Assembly: GCF_002556635.1 (NCBI RefSeq)
Contig: NZ_MWMO01000003.1
Location: 248,001 to 312,000, forward strand
DNA from: Novosphingobium sp. PC22D
GTDB lineage: Bacteria; Pseudomonadota; Alphaproteobacteria; Sphingomonadales; Sphingomonadaceae
Length of the DNA: 64,000 bases
Direction: 5' to 3'
The notes beneath the pieces are model-generated. The model made no database searches. It saw only the letters and a program-made list of their open reading frames with translations, and was not told where the DNA came from. Positions 55,090 to 63,984 of this stretch are shown one piece after another; within the stretch, counting starts at the first letter, position 1, and each line of letters opens with the position of its first letter. Both the position numbers and the translations under genes were made by a program.

Positions 55090-56717
55090 AGCCCGGTAAC
55101 GAACTGCTTTTCTGCGCGCTCGGCGGATCGGGCGAGATCGGCATGAACGTCAATCTCTACGGTTCGCAGGGCAAGTGGCTGATGGTCGATCTCGGCATGA
55201 GCTTCAGCGGCGCCGAATATCCGGGCGTGGACCTCGTCTTCGCCGATCTCGAATTCATCGAGGAACGCTGCGACGACCTGCTCGGCATCGTGCTGACCCA
55301 CGCGCACGAGGATCACATCGGCGCGGTTCCCTATTTCGCCGAGGCGCTCGGCGTTCCGCTCTACGCCACGCCGTTCACGGCGAAGCTGGTGGCCGCCAAG
55401 CTCGACGAAGCCGGGCTGACCGGCGACGTCGAACTGATCGTGGTGGATGACCTCGAGACCTTCACGCTCGGACCCTTCGGCATCCGCTACGTTCCGCTCG
55501 CGCACTCGATCGCCGAGGGCAACGCGCTGCTGATCGAGACCCCGCACGGCCGAATCTTCCACACCGGCGACTGGAAGCTCGATGAAGACCCGCAGATCGG
55601 CACGCCGACCACGGCGGAGGAGCTGACCGAGATCGGCGACGCGGGCGTGCTCGGCCTCGTGTGCGATTCGACTAATGTCTTCAATCCCGAGCCATCGGGA
55701 TCGGAAGGAGCCGTGTTCGAGGGCCTGCTCGACGAAGTGCGCAAGCATACCGGCAAGCGCGTGCTGGTGACGACGTTCGCCTCGAACGTGGCGCGCCTGC
55801 AGACGCTCGGTGAGGTCGCCCGGGCGACCAATCGGACGCTGTGCGTCGCGGGGCGCTCGCTCGACCGGATCATTGAGGCGGCGCAGGCAAGCGGCTATCT
55901 TGAGAACTTCCCCGAAACGGTGGATTTCGACACGGCCATGGACTTGCCGCGCGGCGGACTCCTCGTCGTCGCGACGGGCGGGCAGGGCGAACCACGCGCG
56001 GCGCTGGCCCGGATCGCGGACGATTCGCACCCGATCAAGCTAGACGAGGGCGACGTGGTGCTGTTCTCCTCGCGCCAGATCCCCGGCAACGAGATCGCGA
56101 TCGGCAAGATCCAGAACCAGCTCGCCGATCGCGGCATCCGCGTCGTGACCGATCGGCAGAGCATGATCCATGTCTCCGGCCATCCCGGACGTCCCGAGCT
56201 CGAGGCGCTTTACGGGTGGCTGCGGCCCGAAATTCTCGTCCCGGTGCACGGCGAGATTCGCCACATGCGCGAGCAGGCCGCGCTGGGTCTCGCGAGCGGC
56301 ATTCCGCAGGCGGTGTTCCAGAAGAACGGCGATCTGGTGCGGCTCGCTCCCGGTCTGCCGGGCAAGATCGCCGAAGTGCGCGCCGGCCGGCTCGTCCTCG
56401 ACGGAACCGAGATCGTTCCGGCGAACGGGGAATCGATCGTCCAGCGCCGGCGCATCGCCTATAACGGCCTCGTCTCGGTAGCTTTTGACCTTTCGGGCGT
56501 GGTCGATATCCGCGTTTCGGGCCTGCCGCTCGAAGACGATGCCGAGGAATTCGTCGAGGAAGCGGCGGCCGACGTCGCCGAGGCGGTCGCCCGCAAGCGT
56601 CACGAGGGCCGCGAGGCGATCCTCGAGGCCGCCCGCCTCGCGGCGCGGCGCGCGGCGGTGCGCTGGACGGGCAAGCGACCGCAGGTCCACGTCCTGTGTC
56701 TCGAAGATCTGGATTGA
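55086..56717 (+). CDS. rnj: Ribonuclease J
   Basis: RNase J is an exo- and endoribonuclease in RNA turnover and maturation. The 543-residue protein has the metallo-beta-lactamase core with [15 protein letters not shown] (HxHxDH, about 72-86) and an Asp in [10 protein letters not shown]. The beta-CASP region includes [14 protein letters not shown] and [10 protein letters not shown], and the conserved [21 protein letters not shown] and PVHGE complete the site. The GTG start overlaps the coaX stop. The coaX-rnj linkage is common in alphaproteobacteria. Confidence 0.95.
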   Translation: MKPGNELLFCALGGSGEIGMNVNLYGSQGKWLMVDLGMSFSGAEYPGVDLVFADLEFIEERCDDLLGIVLTHAHEDHIGAVPYFAEALGVPLYATPFTAKLVAAKLDEAGLTGDVELIVVDDLETFTLGPFGIRYVPLAHSIAEGNALLIETPHGRIFHTGDWKLDEDPQIGTPTTAEELTEIGDAGVLGLVCDSTNVFNPEPSGSEGAVFEGLLDEVRKHTGKRVLVTTFASNVARLQTLGEVARATNRTLCVAGRSLDRIIEAAQASGYLENFPETVDFDTAMDLPRGGLLVVATGGQGEPRAALARIADDSHPIKLDEGDVVLFSSRQIPGNEIAIGKIQNQLADRGIRVVTDRQSMIHVSGHPGRPELEALYGWLRPEILVPVHGEIRHMREQAALGLASGIPQAVFQKNGDLVRLAPGLPGKIAEVRAGRLVLDGTEIVPANGESIVQRRRIAYNGLVSVAFDLSGVVDIRVSGLPLEDDAEEFVEEAAADVAEAVARKRHEGREAILEAARLAARRAAVRWTGKRPQVHVLCLEDLD

Positions 56718-56723
56718 TTCGTC

Positions 56724-57014
56724 ATGGAAGTGTCGTCCGCCATCGCCATCTTCGCCCTGATCTGGGTGGTCAGCGCCTTCGCCGTCCTGCCGATCGGGTT
56801 GCGCACGCCGGACGAGGTCGAAGGCCACCAGGTCGAGAAGGGCCAGGCCGACAGCGCGCCGGTCAATTTCCGGCCTGGTCTCGTGGTGATGCGGGCGACG
56901 GTGGTCGCGGTGATCCTGTTCGCCCTGTTCTACGCGAACTACGTCTTTGGCTGGATTGAGGTCGACGATCTCAACTTCTTCGGCCGCCCGCCCGGCTTCG
57001 TCGACCGCACCTGA
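56724..57014 (+). CDS. DUF1467 membrane protein
   Basis: The 96-residue protein has two membrane helices, about 5-24 (SAIAIFALIWVVSAFAVLP) and 57-78 (VMRATVVAVILFALFYANYV), with the conserved connecting segment PIGLRTPDEVEGHQVEKGQ. It lies six bases after rnj and ends immediately before the convergent coiled-coil gene (adjacent stops). This family is usually found at this place, after rnj. Function unknown. Confidence 0.88.
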   Translation: MEVSSAIAIFALIWVVSAFAVLPIGLRTPDEVEGHQVEKGQADSAPVNFRPGLVVMRATVVAVILFALFYANYVFGWIEVDDLNFFGRPPGFVDRT

Positions 57015-59729
57015 TCAGCCGCGCAGGCGCTCGATGCCCTGCGCGAGCGCGACGTAGAGCTTGCCCATGTCCGAGGACAGCAGGGTCACACCCAGCGCAT
57101 TGCCGTCGCGGGTCGACAGGATCTGGCGCAGGATCGCTTCGAAATCATGGATGTAGCGGCTGACGTGGGCGCGGAATTCGTCGTCGTTCTCGAAGGCCTG
57201 CTGCACGCGGCGCACTTCGCCCGAGTCGAGCAGGCTGACCGCACGGCGGGTGAAGATGCCGCGATCACCGCGCAGGTAGGCGGCCCAGGCCGTGTCCGAG
57301 ACATCGGTCGAGAGCGCCTTGGCAATGTCGATCGCGTTGGAATTGAGCGATTCGGTGAGCAGCGCAACTCGGCGCGCGAAGTCGTTGTCGACCTGCTCCT
57401 CGGCCCGCTGGCGGGCATGCGACACGCGGTTCTCGAGATTGGCGACGAGTTCGTTGACCTTGGCGAGCTGGTCGCGAAGCTGGATCGCGGCCTCGCGTCC
57501 GACACCCGAGGCATGCGCGGCGGCCTGCTCCAGTCGTCCCGTCGCTTCGGCCGCACTCTGGCGGACGGCACGTTCGAGCGCGCTTGAGGTGTCCTCGCCG
57601 AGGCGTTCGGCGATCTCCACGACCTTGCGGGCGGCATCGGTTTCAAGCGCTTGCACGGTATCCTTGGCCGAGTTCGCCAGTTTCTCGATCGCCGCCGCCA
57701 GTACGTTCCGCGCGGCATCCGCTGCTTCGCGGGTGCGCGCGTCGAGATCGCCAACGCTCTTGGTCAGCGCTTCGAGGAGCCGGCGCTGCTCGTCGCTCTG
57801 CCCGGTAAGCTTCGCGTGGTTGGAATCGAGTTCGTCGCCGATCGAACGGATGCGTGCCTCTGTTTCCTCGACGGTGCCGGACAAGCGCTCCTGGCTATCG
57901 ACGACCCTGCCGACGGCGGCCTGCAGGTCCGAAACCGATTCCGAGGCGCGCGCGAGCCTGTCCTCGGAGACGGCGATCGCTTCGGGCAGGTCCTTGCTTG
58001 CGCTGTTCGCGCTCGCCTGAATCAGTTCGAGCAGGCGCACGGCGGCATCGGTCAGCCGCTCAACCTCGCCGTCGGTGGCGGCGAGCGACGCGCGGCTCGC
58101 GGTAAGGCGCTGCCCAATCGCCTCGAGACTGCGTTCGAGCGACTGTTCGAGAGCACTGCCGCTTTGCGCGACTTCGCCCAGCCTCGCGGCGTGGTGCTCC
58201 AGTTCCTCGGTGATCCGACCCGAACTTTCGCGCAGGGCCTCCGTGTCGCGGGCCTGCGCCTCGCGGTGGAGGGTGAGCTTGCGATCGAGTTCGGCGAGCA
58301 TGCCATCGAGCCGCTCGACGCTCTCGGCATGGGCGAGGGTCAGGCGATCGCGCCGGGCGGCGAGGTCATCGGCCGATCGCCGCGCCTGCTCGTCGATTTC
58401 CGAACCGAGCCGGGTATGGAGCGCGCGGATTTCGTCGGCGAGCCCGCGCTGCGCGGTGTCGAAGGCTTCGCGGCGCTCGGACATCAGGCCGTCGAGCTTC
58501 GCGATATCCCGCTCCAGCCCGGCGACTCGCTCGGCGAACTGCCGTTCGGCTCCGCTTTCGGTTTCGCGCAGGCCATGGGCAATACGTTCGCTTTCGGTCT
58601 CGACCGTTTGGAGGCCGCGGCGCCAGCTCTCGAGCAGGCGATCCTGGCGCTCGACCAGCGCGCGCGCGACGCCGTCCCCTTCGTCGCGCAGGGCGGCAAG
58701 GCGCGTGCGCAGCGAGGCGAGGCTCTCCGCCTCGTGTCCGTCGAGATGCGCGCGCGTGTCCTCAACTTCGCGGCGCAGCGCGTCGGCGCGCGAGCGGATC
58801 GCGGCCAGCGCATCGATTTCGTGCTTGTCGAGTTCTAGCCGCATCGCCTCGCCGCGTTCCGCAAGAGCGTCGAAACGCTGCCCGGCGGCGCTCTCGATCG
58901 CATCGCATTGCCGCGACAGCTCGGACAACGCGCTCTCGATGCGCTCACGCAGGGTCGAGACCTGCGCCTCGCTTTCGCTGCCGAGGTCCTTGAGTTGCCT
59001 GAAGCCGCCGATCAGCTCTTCGAGCTGCGATTGCGCCGAGCGGCCGGCGTTGCCGATGTTGTTGGTGACGTCCTTGGCCGAGCTGGCGATGACCGGAAGC
59101 TGGCCGCGCAGCTTGTCCATGTTCTCGAGCGCGGTCCGGCTCACGTTCGAGATCGTGTCGACGCGGGCGCCATTGTCGCGAATGAGGCTTTCGAGTCGCC
59201 CGGCATTCTCGCTCAGTCGCTCGCTGGCGAGTCGGCCCAGGGTCTCGAGATCGCGCGACTGCGACGCCAGGAATTCGCGCGCGAGGCTGAGTTCGCGGTT
59301 CACCGTGACGAGGCGGCGTTCGAGATCGGCCGACTCGCGCGCGAGGAGGCTGGCCGCGTGGCCGAAACGGCGGGTCTCGCGCCAGCTCGTGCGCATCGCG
59401 AGCAGCCACAGCACCGCGATGAGCAGCACCGGGATCGCCCACTCGGCAACAAGGCTGCTGATCCGGTCGGGCGCGGGCGAGGCCCCAAGCTCGCGATGGT
59501 GGGCCCAGATGAAATAGCCGGTCCAGCCGGCCGCGACGAGAATGCCCAACGCCGCGGCGACAAGCCCGAACCTGTCGGTCTCGCGCGCGCCGAAATCGCC
59601 GCCGGCCTCGCTCTCGACCCAGGGCGCGGCCTCCTCGTCGAACGTGTCTAGCGGCCCTTCGGACGCGCTGGAATCGGGGTTCTTGTCCCCGTCCGACCCG
59701 CCGAAGGATATGATACGCGTTTCCCCCAT
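57015..59729 (-). CDS. Membrane-anchored giant coiled-coil protein
   Basis: The 904-residue protein has a short acidic cytoplasmic N-terminus (1-55), two membrane helices (about 58-78 and 97-113), then about 650 residues of heptad-rich coiled coil in which Glu, Arg, Ala and Leu dominate, with motifs such as DRFDALAERGEAMRLELDK-like repeats. It ends with a globular C-terminal domain (about 790-904, containing SDTAWAAYLRGDRGIFTRRAVSLL). It resembles the long 'apolipoprotein/kinesin-like' envelope proteins of alphaproteobacteria. It could be a scaffold or tether spanning the cytoplasm next to the membrane. It faces the Hpt-like gene (divergent, 73 bases apart). No catalytic motif was seen. Confidence 0.75.
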   Translation of the reverse strand: MGETRIISFGGSDGDKNPDSSASEGPLDTFDEEAAPWVESEAGGDFGARETDRFGLVAAALGILVAAGWTGYFIWAHHRELGASPAPDRISSLVAEWAIPVLLIAVLWLLAMRTSWRETRRFGHAASLLARESADLERRLVTVNRELSLAREFLASQSRDLETLGRLASERLSENAGRLESLIRDNGARVDTISNVSRTALENMDKLRGQLPVIASSAKDVTNNIGNAGRSAQSQLEELIGGFRQLKDLGSESEAQVSTLRERIESALSELSRQCDAIESAAGQRFDALAERGEAMRLELDKHEIDALAAIRSRADALRREVEDTRAHLDGHEAESLASLRTRLAALRDEGDGVARALVERQDRLLESWRRGLQTVETESERIAHGLRETESGAERQFAERVAGLERDIAKLDGLMSERREAFDTAQRGLADEIRALHTRLGSEIDEQARRSADDLAARRDRLTLAHAESVERLDGMLAELDRKLTLHREAQARDTEALRESSGRITEELEHHAARLGEVAQSGSALEQSLERSLEAIGQRLTASRASLAATDGEVERLTDAAVRLLELIQASANSASKDLPEAIAVSEDRLARASESVSDLQAAVGRVVDSQERLSGTVEETEARIRSIGDELDSNHAKLTGQSDEQRRLLEALTKSVGDLDARTREAADAARNVLAAAIEKLANSAKDTVQALETDAARKVVEIAERLGEDTSSALERAVRQSAAEATGRLEQAAAHASGVGREAAIQLRDQLAKVNELVANLENRVSHARQRAEEQVDNDFARRVALLTESLNSNAIDIAKALSTDVSDTAWAAYLRGDRGIFTRRAVSLLDSGEVRRVQQAFENDDEFRAHVSRYIHDFEAILRQILSTRDGNALGVTLLSSDMGKLYVALAQGIERLRG

Positions 59730-59802
59730 GATCGCAGGAGGATAGCACGACTGGGAGGGCGATAAACCCCGGTTTAACCCCTCATCCACTACCATGTGCG
59801 GC

Positions 59803-60105
59803 ATGGCTCAGGATGCAGGCGCCCTCGATGTGACACTTGCCGCGGCGGCCGGCGAGGACCGGCAGCTTTACGAGGAATTGCGCGAGGCATTCCGCGAGAG
59901 CGTCGCGCGGCAAGTCGATCTGCTCTCGCGATCGCGGTGCGACGGCAACTGGACGGTCTCGGCGATGCGCCTCAAGGGACTCGCCGCCAGCTTCCATGTC
60001 GATCCGCTTCATGAACTCGCCGAGCGTGCGCTGGAAGCCGCGCCGGGCGAGCCGACGGTCGTTCGCGCGCTTGCCCAATGGCTTGCGGAGTTTTCCGAGG
60101 TCTAG
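59803..60105 (+). CDS. Hpt-like domain protein lacking the phospho-histidine
   Basis: The 100-residue protein matches the four-helix Hpt fold: LYEELREAFRESVARQVDLLS (helix 2), SAMRLKGLAASFHVDPL (the phosphotransfer helix) and LHELAERALEAAPG. In canonical Hpt domains the third helix reads AHxLKG; here it is AMRLKG, with Met55 where the phosphorylated His should be. So it should not act as a phosphotransfer protein. It may bind kinase or receiver domains without transfer. The ATG at 59794 is an alternative start. Probably first gene of the cluster running to 63788. Confidence 0.75.
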   Translation: MAQDAGALDVTLAAAAGEDRQLYEELREAFRESVARQVDLLSRSRCDGNWTVSAMRLKGLAASFHVDPLHELAERALEAAPGEPTVVRALAQWLAEFSEV

Positions 60106-60196
60106 GTCGATGTGCCGCTTGGCAATCCTTCGTCAGCGGGTCTAAGCAGCCCCCGAAGCTGCCCGGAGTAGCGCGCTGCGCATCGCCGTAATCTCG

Positions 60197-61375
60197 ATGA
60201 CCGAACCGGTCGGCGCCGGCACCTCGGTGCCGCGGGCCAGTCTACGCGTGGCCGGGCTCTCGCTCGGCCATCACCAGATCGTCGCGGCTGACGCCTTGTC
60301 GTGCAACCGCGTGATCTGCATCGCGCGCGGCACTTCGCCCGAGCTGATCGACATCCAGCACGCCGCCGAAGATGCGGGGATGCAGTTCCACGTCATGGCC
60401 TCGCCGCAGCAGATGGCGGGTCTCGTCAGCGCCGCGGACGACGTTTTCGTGTTCGCGGAAGGTCTTCTGGTCGAGCCTTCGGCACTGGTATCGCTGCTCG
60501 AAAATGGCCCGGCGGTGCTGGTCCAGCCCGTCGAGACCGGACTTGGCGCAGGCTTCGAGCGGATCGACATCAACAATGCCTCGGCGGGAGCCCTGCGCAT
60601 CCCTGGACGGTTGATCGACCAGCTTCACCAGTTGCCGCATGACTGCGAAGCGGCTTCCGCTCTGACGCGTATCGCGCTGCAATCGGGTATTCCCATTCGC
60701 GAGGTTCCGATTGCCGACCGCACCTCCACGCGCTGGGCGATGATCCGTACCGACAGCGAGGCCCTCACCTTCGAGCACGAGTGGCTGCGGGTCGGGCTGC
60801 GCGGAACGGGCGGTCATTCGCTGGGCGGGGCGCTGGCGCGCGCGGGCGTGCTCACCTTCGGATCGTCGATGCTCAACGCCGGCAAGGCGAGCACGATGCT
60901 CTGGCTGACCGCCATCGCCGGATTGCTGATCGCCGGCGGGCTCGCCTGGTTCGAACTCTACGCGCTGGCTTTCGTGATATGCGGTGCGTCCTGGCTGTTC
61001 GTCGAGGTCGGTACCATCCTGCGCTGGGCGGAGCGGCGCGCGCTGGGCATCACCTCGCCAGCGATCACCCGGGGCGAGACGCTGGGATGGCTCGTCGACG
61101 TCGTCTTCGCCGGGCTGCTGATCGGCGCCTGGCAGGCCCAGGTCATCGGCGCGATGGCACACGCGATCTTCGCGCCAGTGATGCTGATGCTGCTGTTGCG
61201 TCTGGTGCGGCGTCTGTTCGATCCGCGCATCGCCGCCTGGGTCTCGGACCGCGCCATGCTCGCGCTGATCCTGTGCGTCGCCTCGGCGGCCGGAATGATC
61301 GCGCCGGTGGTGCAGTCGCTGTGTGTCGTGCTGGCGGTGGCGGGGCTTGTCATTCCGCCCAGGTTTCACGGATAA
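60197..61375 (+). CDS. Multi-helix membrane protein with NTP-transferase-like N-terminus
   Basis: The 392-residue product is unrecognised by family name. The N-terminal 200 residues look like a Rossmann-type (GT-A/nucleotidyltransferase) fold, beginning LRVAGLSLGHHQIVAADALS and having VICIARG and FVFAEGLLVEPSALVSLL, but without the usual Asp-containing metal motif. The C-terminal half has six or seven membrane helices (about 230-388). The layout recalls bifunctional nucleotidyltransferase/CDP-alcohol phosphatidyltransferases, yet the DxxDGxxAR motif of the latter is missing. A role in envelope lipid or polymer metabolism is only a guess. It follows the Hpt-like gene by 91 bases. Confidence 0.6.
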   Translation: MTEPVGAGTSVPRASLRVAGLSLGHHQIVAADALSCNRVICIARGTSPELIDIQHAAEDAGMQFHVMASPQQMAGLVSAADDVFVFAEGLLVEPSALVSLLENGPAVLVQPVETGLGAGFERIDINNASAGALRIPGRLIDQLHQLPHDCEAASALTRIALQSGIPIREVPIADRTSTRWAMIRTDSEALTFEHEWLRVGLRGTGGHSLGGALARAGVLTFGSSMLNAGKASTMLWLTAIAGLLIAGGLAWFELYALAFVICGASWLFVEVGTILRWAERRALGITSPAITRGETLGWLVDVVFAGLLIGAWQAQVIGAMAHAIFAPVMLMLLLRLVRRLFDPRIAAWVSDRAMLALILCVASAAGMIAPVVQSLCVVLAVAGLVIPPRFHG

Positions 61376-61410
61376 CCCTGATTTAACCAAGCCGGGGCTA
61401 GATCGGGGTC

Positions 61411-62382
61411 ATGATGGAGCCGTCTGTCCGCACCAACACCGCCGAGCAGGTGGAAGCCGCGCTTCGCGATGAGCTGGCGCGCGGCAACGCCATGGTCGAA
61501 ACGGTGGTCCCGATCGTGCGGCATCTGATCACCAATGACGATAATTCGGTGTTCAGCGACGAGATCCTCGCCCGCGTCCGCGGGATGACGAGCGACCTTG
61601 CCGAACAGTTGCTTGATGCCTTTGTCGCCGCGGACGGCGCGGACCGGGCCGCCGACCACTCGCCGGGCCGGGTCGCGGCGCTTGCGCAGGCGCTGATCGA
61701 CAATCCGGGCCTGCTTGCCCATGTCCACGCGCTCGCGATCGAGTGGCAGTTGACCGAGCGTCTGCAGGCTCGGCTGTCGCTCGATCCGGTCGTGCCGCCG
61801 TTGCTTCAGGCGCTGGTCGCATCGCCGGATGGCGTGACGCAGGAGCTGGCGATGCGCGCGCTTGCAGCACAGGCGCGCTTCGGGCAGGCGCAGCGGCGGA
61901 TGAAGCTCGCCCTGGCCGAACTTCCCGGCGAGCAGCTTCACGCCGCGCTGATCGCATTGCGCACGCAGGCGGCGCGCGACATGCCAGCCGCCGAGCGGGC
62001 GGCGATCGCCGAGCGCAACATTCGCGCGGCCTACGACGAAGCCGCGAACAGGCTTGGCCTCATGGCCCGACTCGTTCACGGGATGGGGCACACCGCCTCC
62101 GGCGCACTGTCGGTGACGCACGCGGGCGTTGCCATCTTCACCACCGCGCTGGCGCTTTTCACGGGACAGAACCGCGATACGGTCGTATTGTCGCTGCACG
62201 AGACGCAGGTCGCCCGGCTGGCGCTGGGACTGCGCGCGGCCGGCCTCAGACCCGCAAGCGTCGAAGAGCAGTTTCTTGCGCTCCATCCCGAGATCGCGCT
62301 GCCCGAAGGCTTCGAGCGGCTCGGTCCCGATCGCGCGGCGGCGATCCTCGCTTCCGACGTCCCGGAGGACAGCGAAGCTTGA
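61411..62382 (+). CDS. DUF2336 protein
   Basis: The 323-residue protein is all-helical, with repeated HEAT-like helical pairs, matching the DUF2336 family known mainly from alphaproteobacteria. Notable segments are VVPIVRHLITNDDNSVFSDEI near the N-terminus and PPLLQALVASPDGVTQELAM in the middle. No enzymatic motif is visible; a protein-protein scaffold role is likely. Its TGA overlaps the TTG start of the kinase-like gene (TTGA), so the two are translationally coupled. Confidence 0.85.
   Translation: MMEPSVRTNTAEQVEAALRDELARGNAMVETVVPIVRHLITNDDNSVFSDEILARVRGMTSDLAEQLLDAFVAADGADRAADHSPGRVAALAQALIDNPGLLAHVHALAIEWQLTERLQARLSLDPVVPPLLQALVASPDGVTQELAMRALAAQARFGQAQRRMKLALAELPGEQLHAALIALRTQAARDMPAAERAAIAERNIRAAYDEAANRLGLMARLVHGMGHTASGALSVTHAGVAIFTTALALFTGQNRDTVVLSLHETQVARLALGLRAAGLRPASVEEQFLALHPEIALPEGFERLGPDRAAAILASDVPEDSEA
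62364..62368 (+). promoter_or_regulatory. Shine-Dalgarno for the TTG-started kinase-like gene
   Basis: GGAGG lies ten bases before the TTG at 62379 and inside the end of the DUF2336 gene. It supports this TTG as the real start instead of an upstream start in the same open frame, which runs through the DUF2336 gene out of phase. Confidence 0.65.
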
Positions 62383-63788
62383 CGCAGGACGGAGCGATCA
62401 TCGCGCGTGCGCGGACCGATGCGGCCGATCGGCTGATCGAGGCGGGCGAGCCGCTGTCCGGGTTGCAATACCGCTGCGGAGGCGAGATCGGCGGGATCGT
62501 CGCCGTGCCCGAGCTGCTAGAGCTGGCGCGCAAGGTCCGCGCTTACGGCTTCAAGCTGGCGCGGGCGATCGCAGCGTTCGACGGCAGCGAGACGATCACC
62601 GCCTGGGTGGAGGTCTCGCCGCGCGAGGACGAGGCCGATGGCTGCGACATTCTCGTGCGGAGCTGGCACGCGATGCCCGCGCCGCAGGAAAGCGAAAGCG
62701 TGCTGCATCGCCGCAAAACGAATCTCGATCGTGAGGTCGCCGAGCTTACCGCGCGCCTCGACGCGGCGCAGCGGCTGCTCGCCGTCACTTGCGACTCGCC
62801 CGAACTGGCCGATGTCGCCGGGCGCATGGAGGCGGGGATCGGCACCTCCTGGACCGATCACCTCAACCTCTTCGACGCCACGCACAAGCAACCGCTTCAC
62901 TGGCGCCTGCTCGACGGCGCGCGAGTCGAGGTCGAGGGCTCGAACCGGCCCTGGCGCGCCGTTCTCATCCCGCAGGTGCTTCCCGGCTTCGAGCCTTCGG
63001 GTTTCGAACTCCTGCTCGTATCGGACGTGCCGCCCGCCGCCGCGCCGCCCGAGCCTGAGCCGGAGGCGGAGCGCGAGGGCCTGAAACCCGGCGTCGTCGG
63101 GCTCGACGTCGCCCCGGTGCTGCGGCAGCCGATCGCGCGGATCATCGCCAATGCCGAGACGATCCGCACCCAGCTCGCCGGGCCCTTGCCCTCGCCCTAC
63201 GCCAATTATGCGGGCGACATCGTCAATGCCGGCAAGCTCCTGCTCGAATTGCTCGAGGATCTAGCCGACCTCGAAGTGATCGAATCGGAGAACTTCCACA
63301 CCCAGCCCGATCACATCGACCTTGGCGACGTCGCGCGGCAGGCCGCGGGCATCCTGGGTGTGCGCGCCGCGGAAAAGAACATCGGCCTCGATGCGCCGCC
63401 GCTCGGCGAATCGCTGCCCGCGATCGCCGAGTTCCGGCGCGTGCTGCAAGTGCTGCTCAACCTCATCGGCAACGCGATCCGCTATTCGCCCGCCGATTCG
63501 CGCATCTGGATCAGGCTCGAAGCCGACGGCGACCGGGCCCGCGTGATCGTTGCCGACCAGGGACCCGGTCTCGACGAGAGCGAACAGGCGATCGTCTTCG
63601 AGAAGTTCGAGCGGCTCGGCCGTAGCGGCGATGGGGGATCAGGGCTCGGGCTCTATATCTCGCGGCGGCTCGCGCAGGCCATGGGCGGCCGGCTCACGGT
63701 CCACAGCGCCAGGGGGCAGGGGGCCCGCTTCGTTCTGGAGGTTCCCGCCGATGTCGAGGCTATGGCCGAGAGCGGGGTCAGCGGCTGA
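62379..63788 (+). CDS. Histidine-kinase-like protein without the H-box histidine
   Basis: The 469-residue protein ends in a complete HATPase domain: N-box LLNLIGNAIRYSP (Asn361/Asn365), G1 VADQGPGLDE (Asp393), F-box VFEKFERL, G2 GGSGLGLYISRR. The dimerisation helix preceding it reads DVAPVLRQPIARIIANAETI; aligned to the canonical HELRTP, the His position is Pro246. It thus appears unable to autophosphorylate in the usual way. The N-terminal 235 residues look like a sensor/GAF-PAS-like region with a coiled coil (about 105-135) and an acidic Pro/Glu linker (219-235). No membrane helix is seen, so it is cytoplasmic. It could be a pseudokinase, comparable with DivL, which has Tyr in place of His. 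Confidence 0.75.
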   Translation: MTQDGAIIARARTDAADRLIEAGEPLSGLQYRCGGEIGGIVAVPELLELARKVRAYGFKLARAIAAFDGSETITAWVEVSPREDEADGCDILVRSWHAMPAPQESESVLHRRKTNLDREVAELTARLDAAQRLLAVTCDSPELADVAGRMEAGIGTSWTDHLNLFDATHKQPLHWRLLDGARVEVEGSNRPWRAVLIPQVLPGFEPSGFELLLVSDVPPAAAPPEPEPEAEREGLKPGVVGLDVAPVLRQPIARIIANAETIRTQLAGPLPSPYANYAGDIVNAGKLLLELLEDLADLEVIESENFHTQPDHIDLGDVARQAAGILGVRAAEKNIGLDAPPLGESLPAIAEFRRVLQVLLNLIGNAIRYSPADSRIWIRLEADGDRARVIVADQGPGLDESEQAIVFEKFERLGRSGDGGSGLGLYISRRLAQAMGGRLTVHSARGQGARFVLEVPADVEAMAESGVSG

Positions 63789-63984
63789 TCCGCTTGCGCG
63801 CGAGCCACACGACGATCCCGCCGACCAGCGCCAGCACCGCGCCGTTGACCGCCCAGGTCCGATCGGCAAGCATGAAGCTGCTGGCGGGCCACATGACAAG
63901 TCCGGTTCCCTGACCCATCCAGAGCAGCCCCATCGCGATGGCGAAGACACCGAGGACGAGCATCACGAAGCGCAGGAACTGCAT
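63778..63984 (-). CDS. Small two-helix membrane protein
   Basis: The 68-residue protein has two hydrophobic segments (about 3-24, LRFVMLVLGVFAIAMGLLWM, and 45-62, AVNGAVLALVGGIVVWLA) and a basic C-terminus RKRISR. A strong GAGGAGAAAGAG precedes the ATG. Its stop lies inside the convergent kinase-like gene (11-base overlap). I do not recognise the family. The start is near the edge of the window. Confidence 0.65.
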   Translation of the reverse strand: MQFLRFVMLVLGVFAIAMGLLWMGQGTGLVMWPASSFMLADRTWAVNGAVLALVGGIVVWLARKRISR

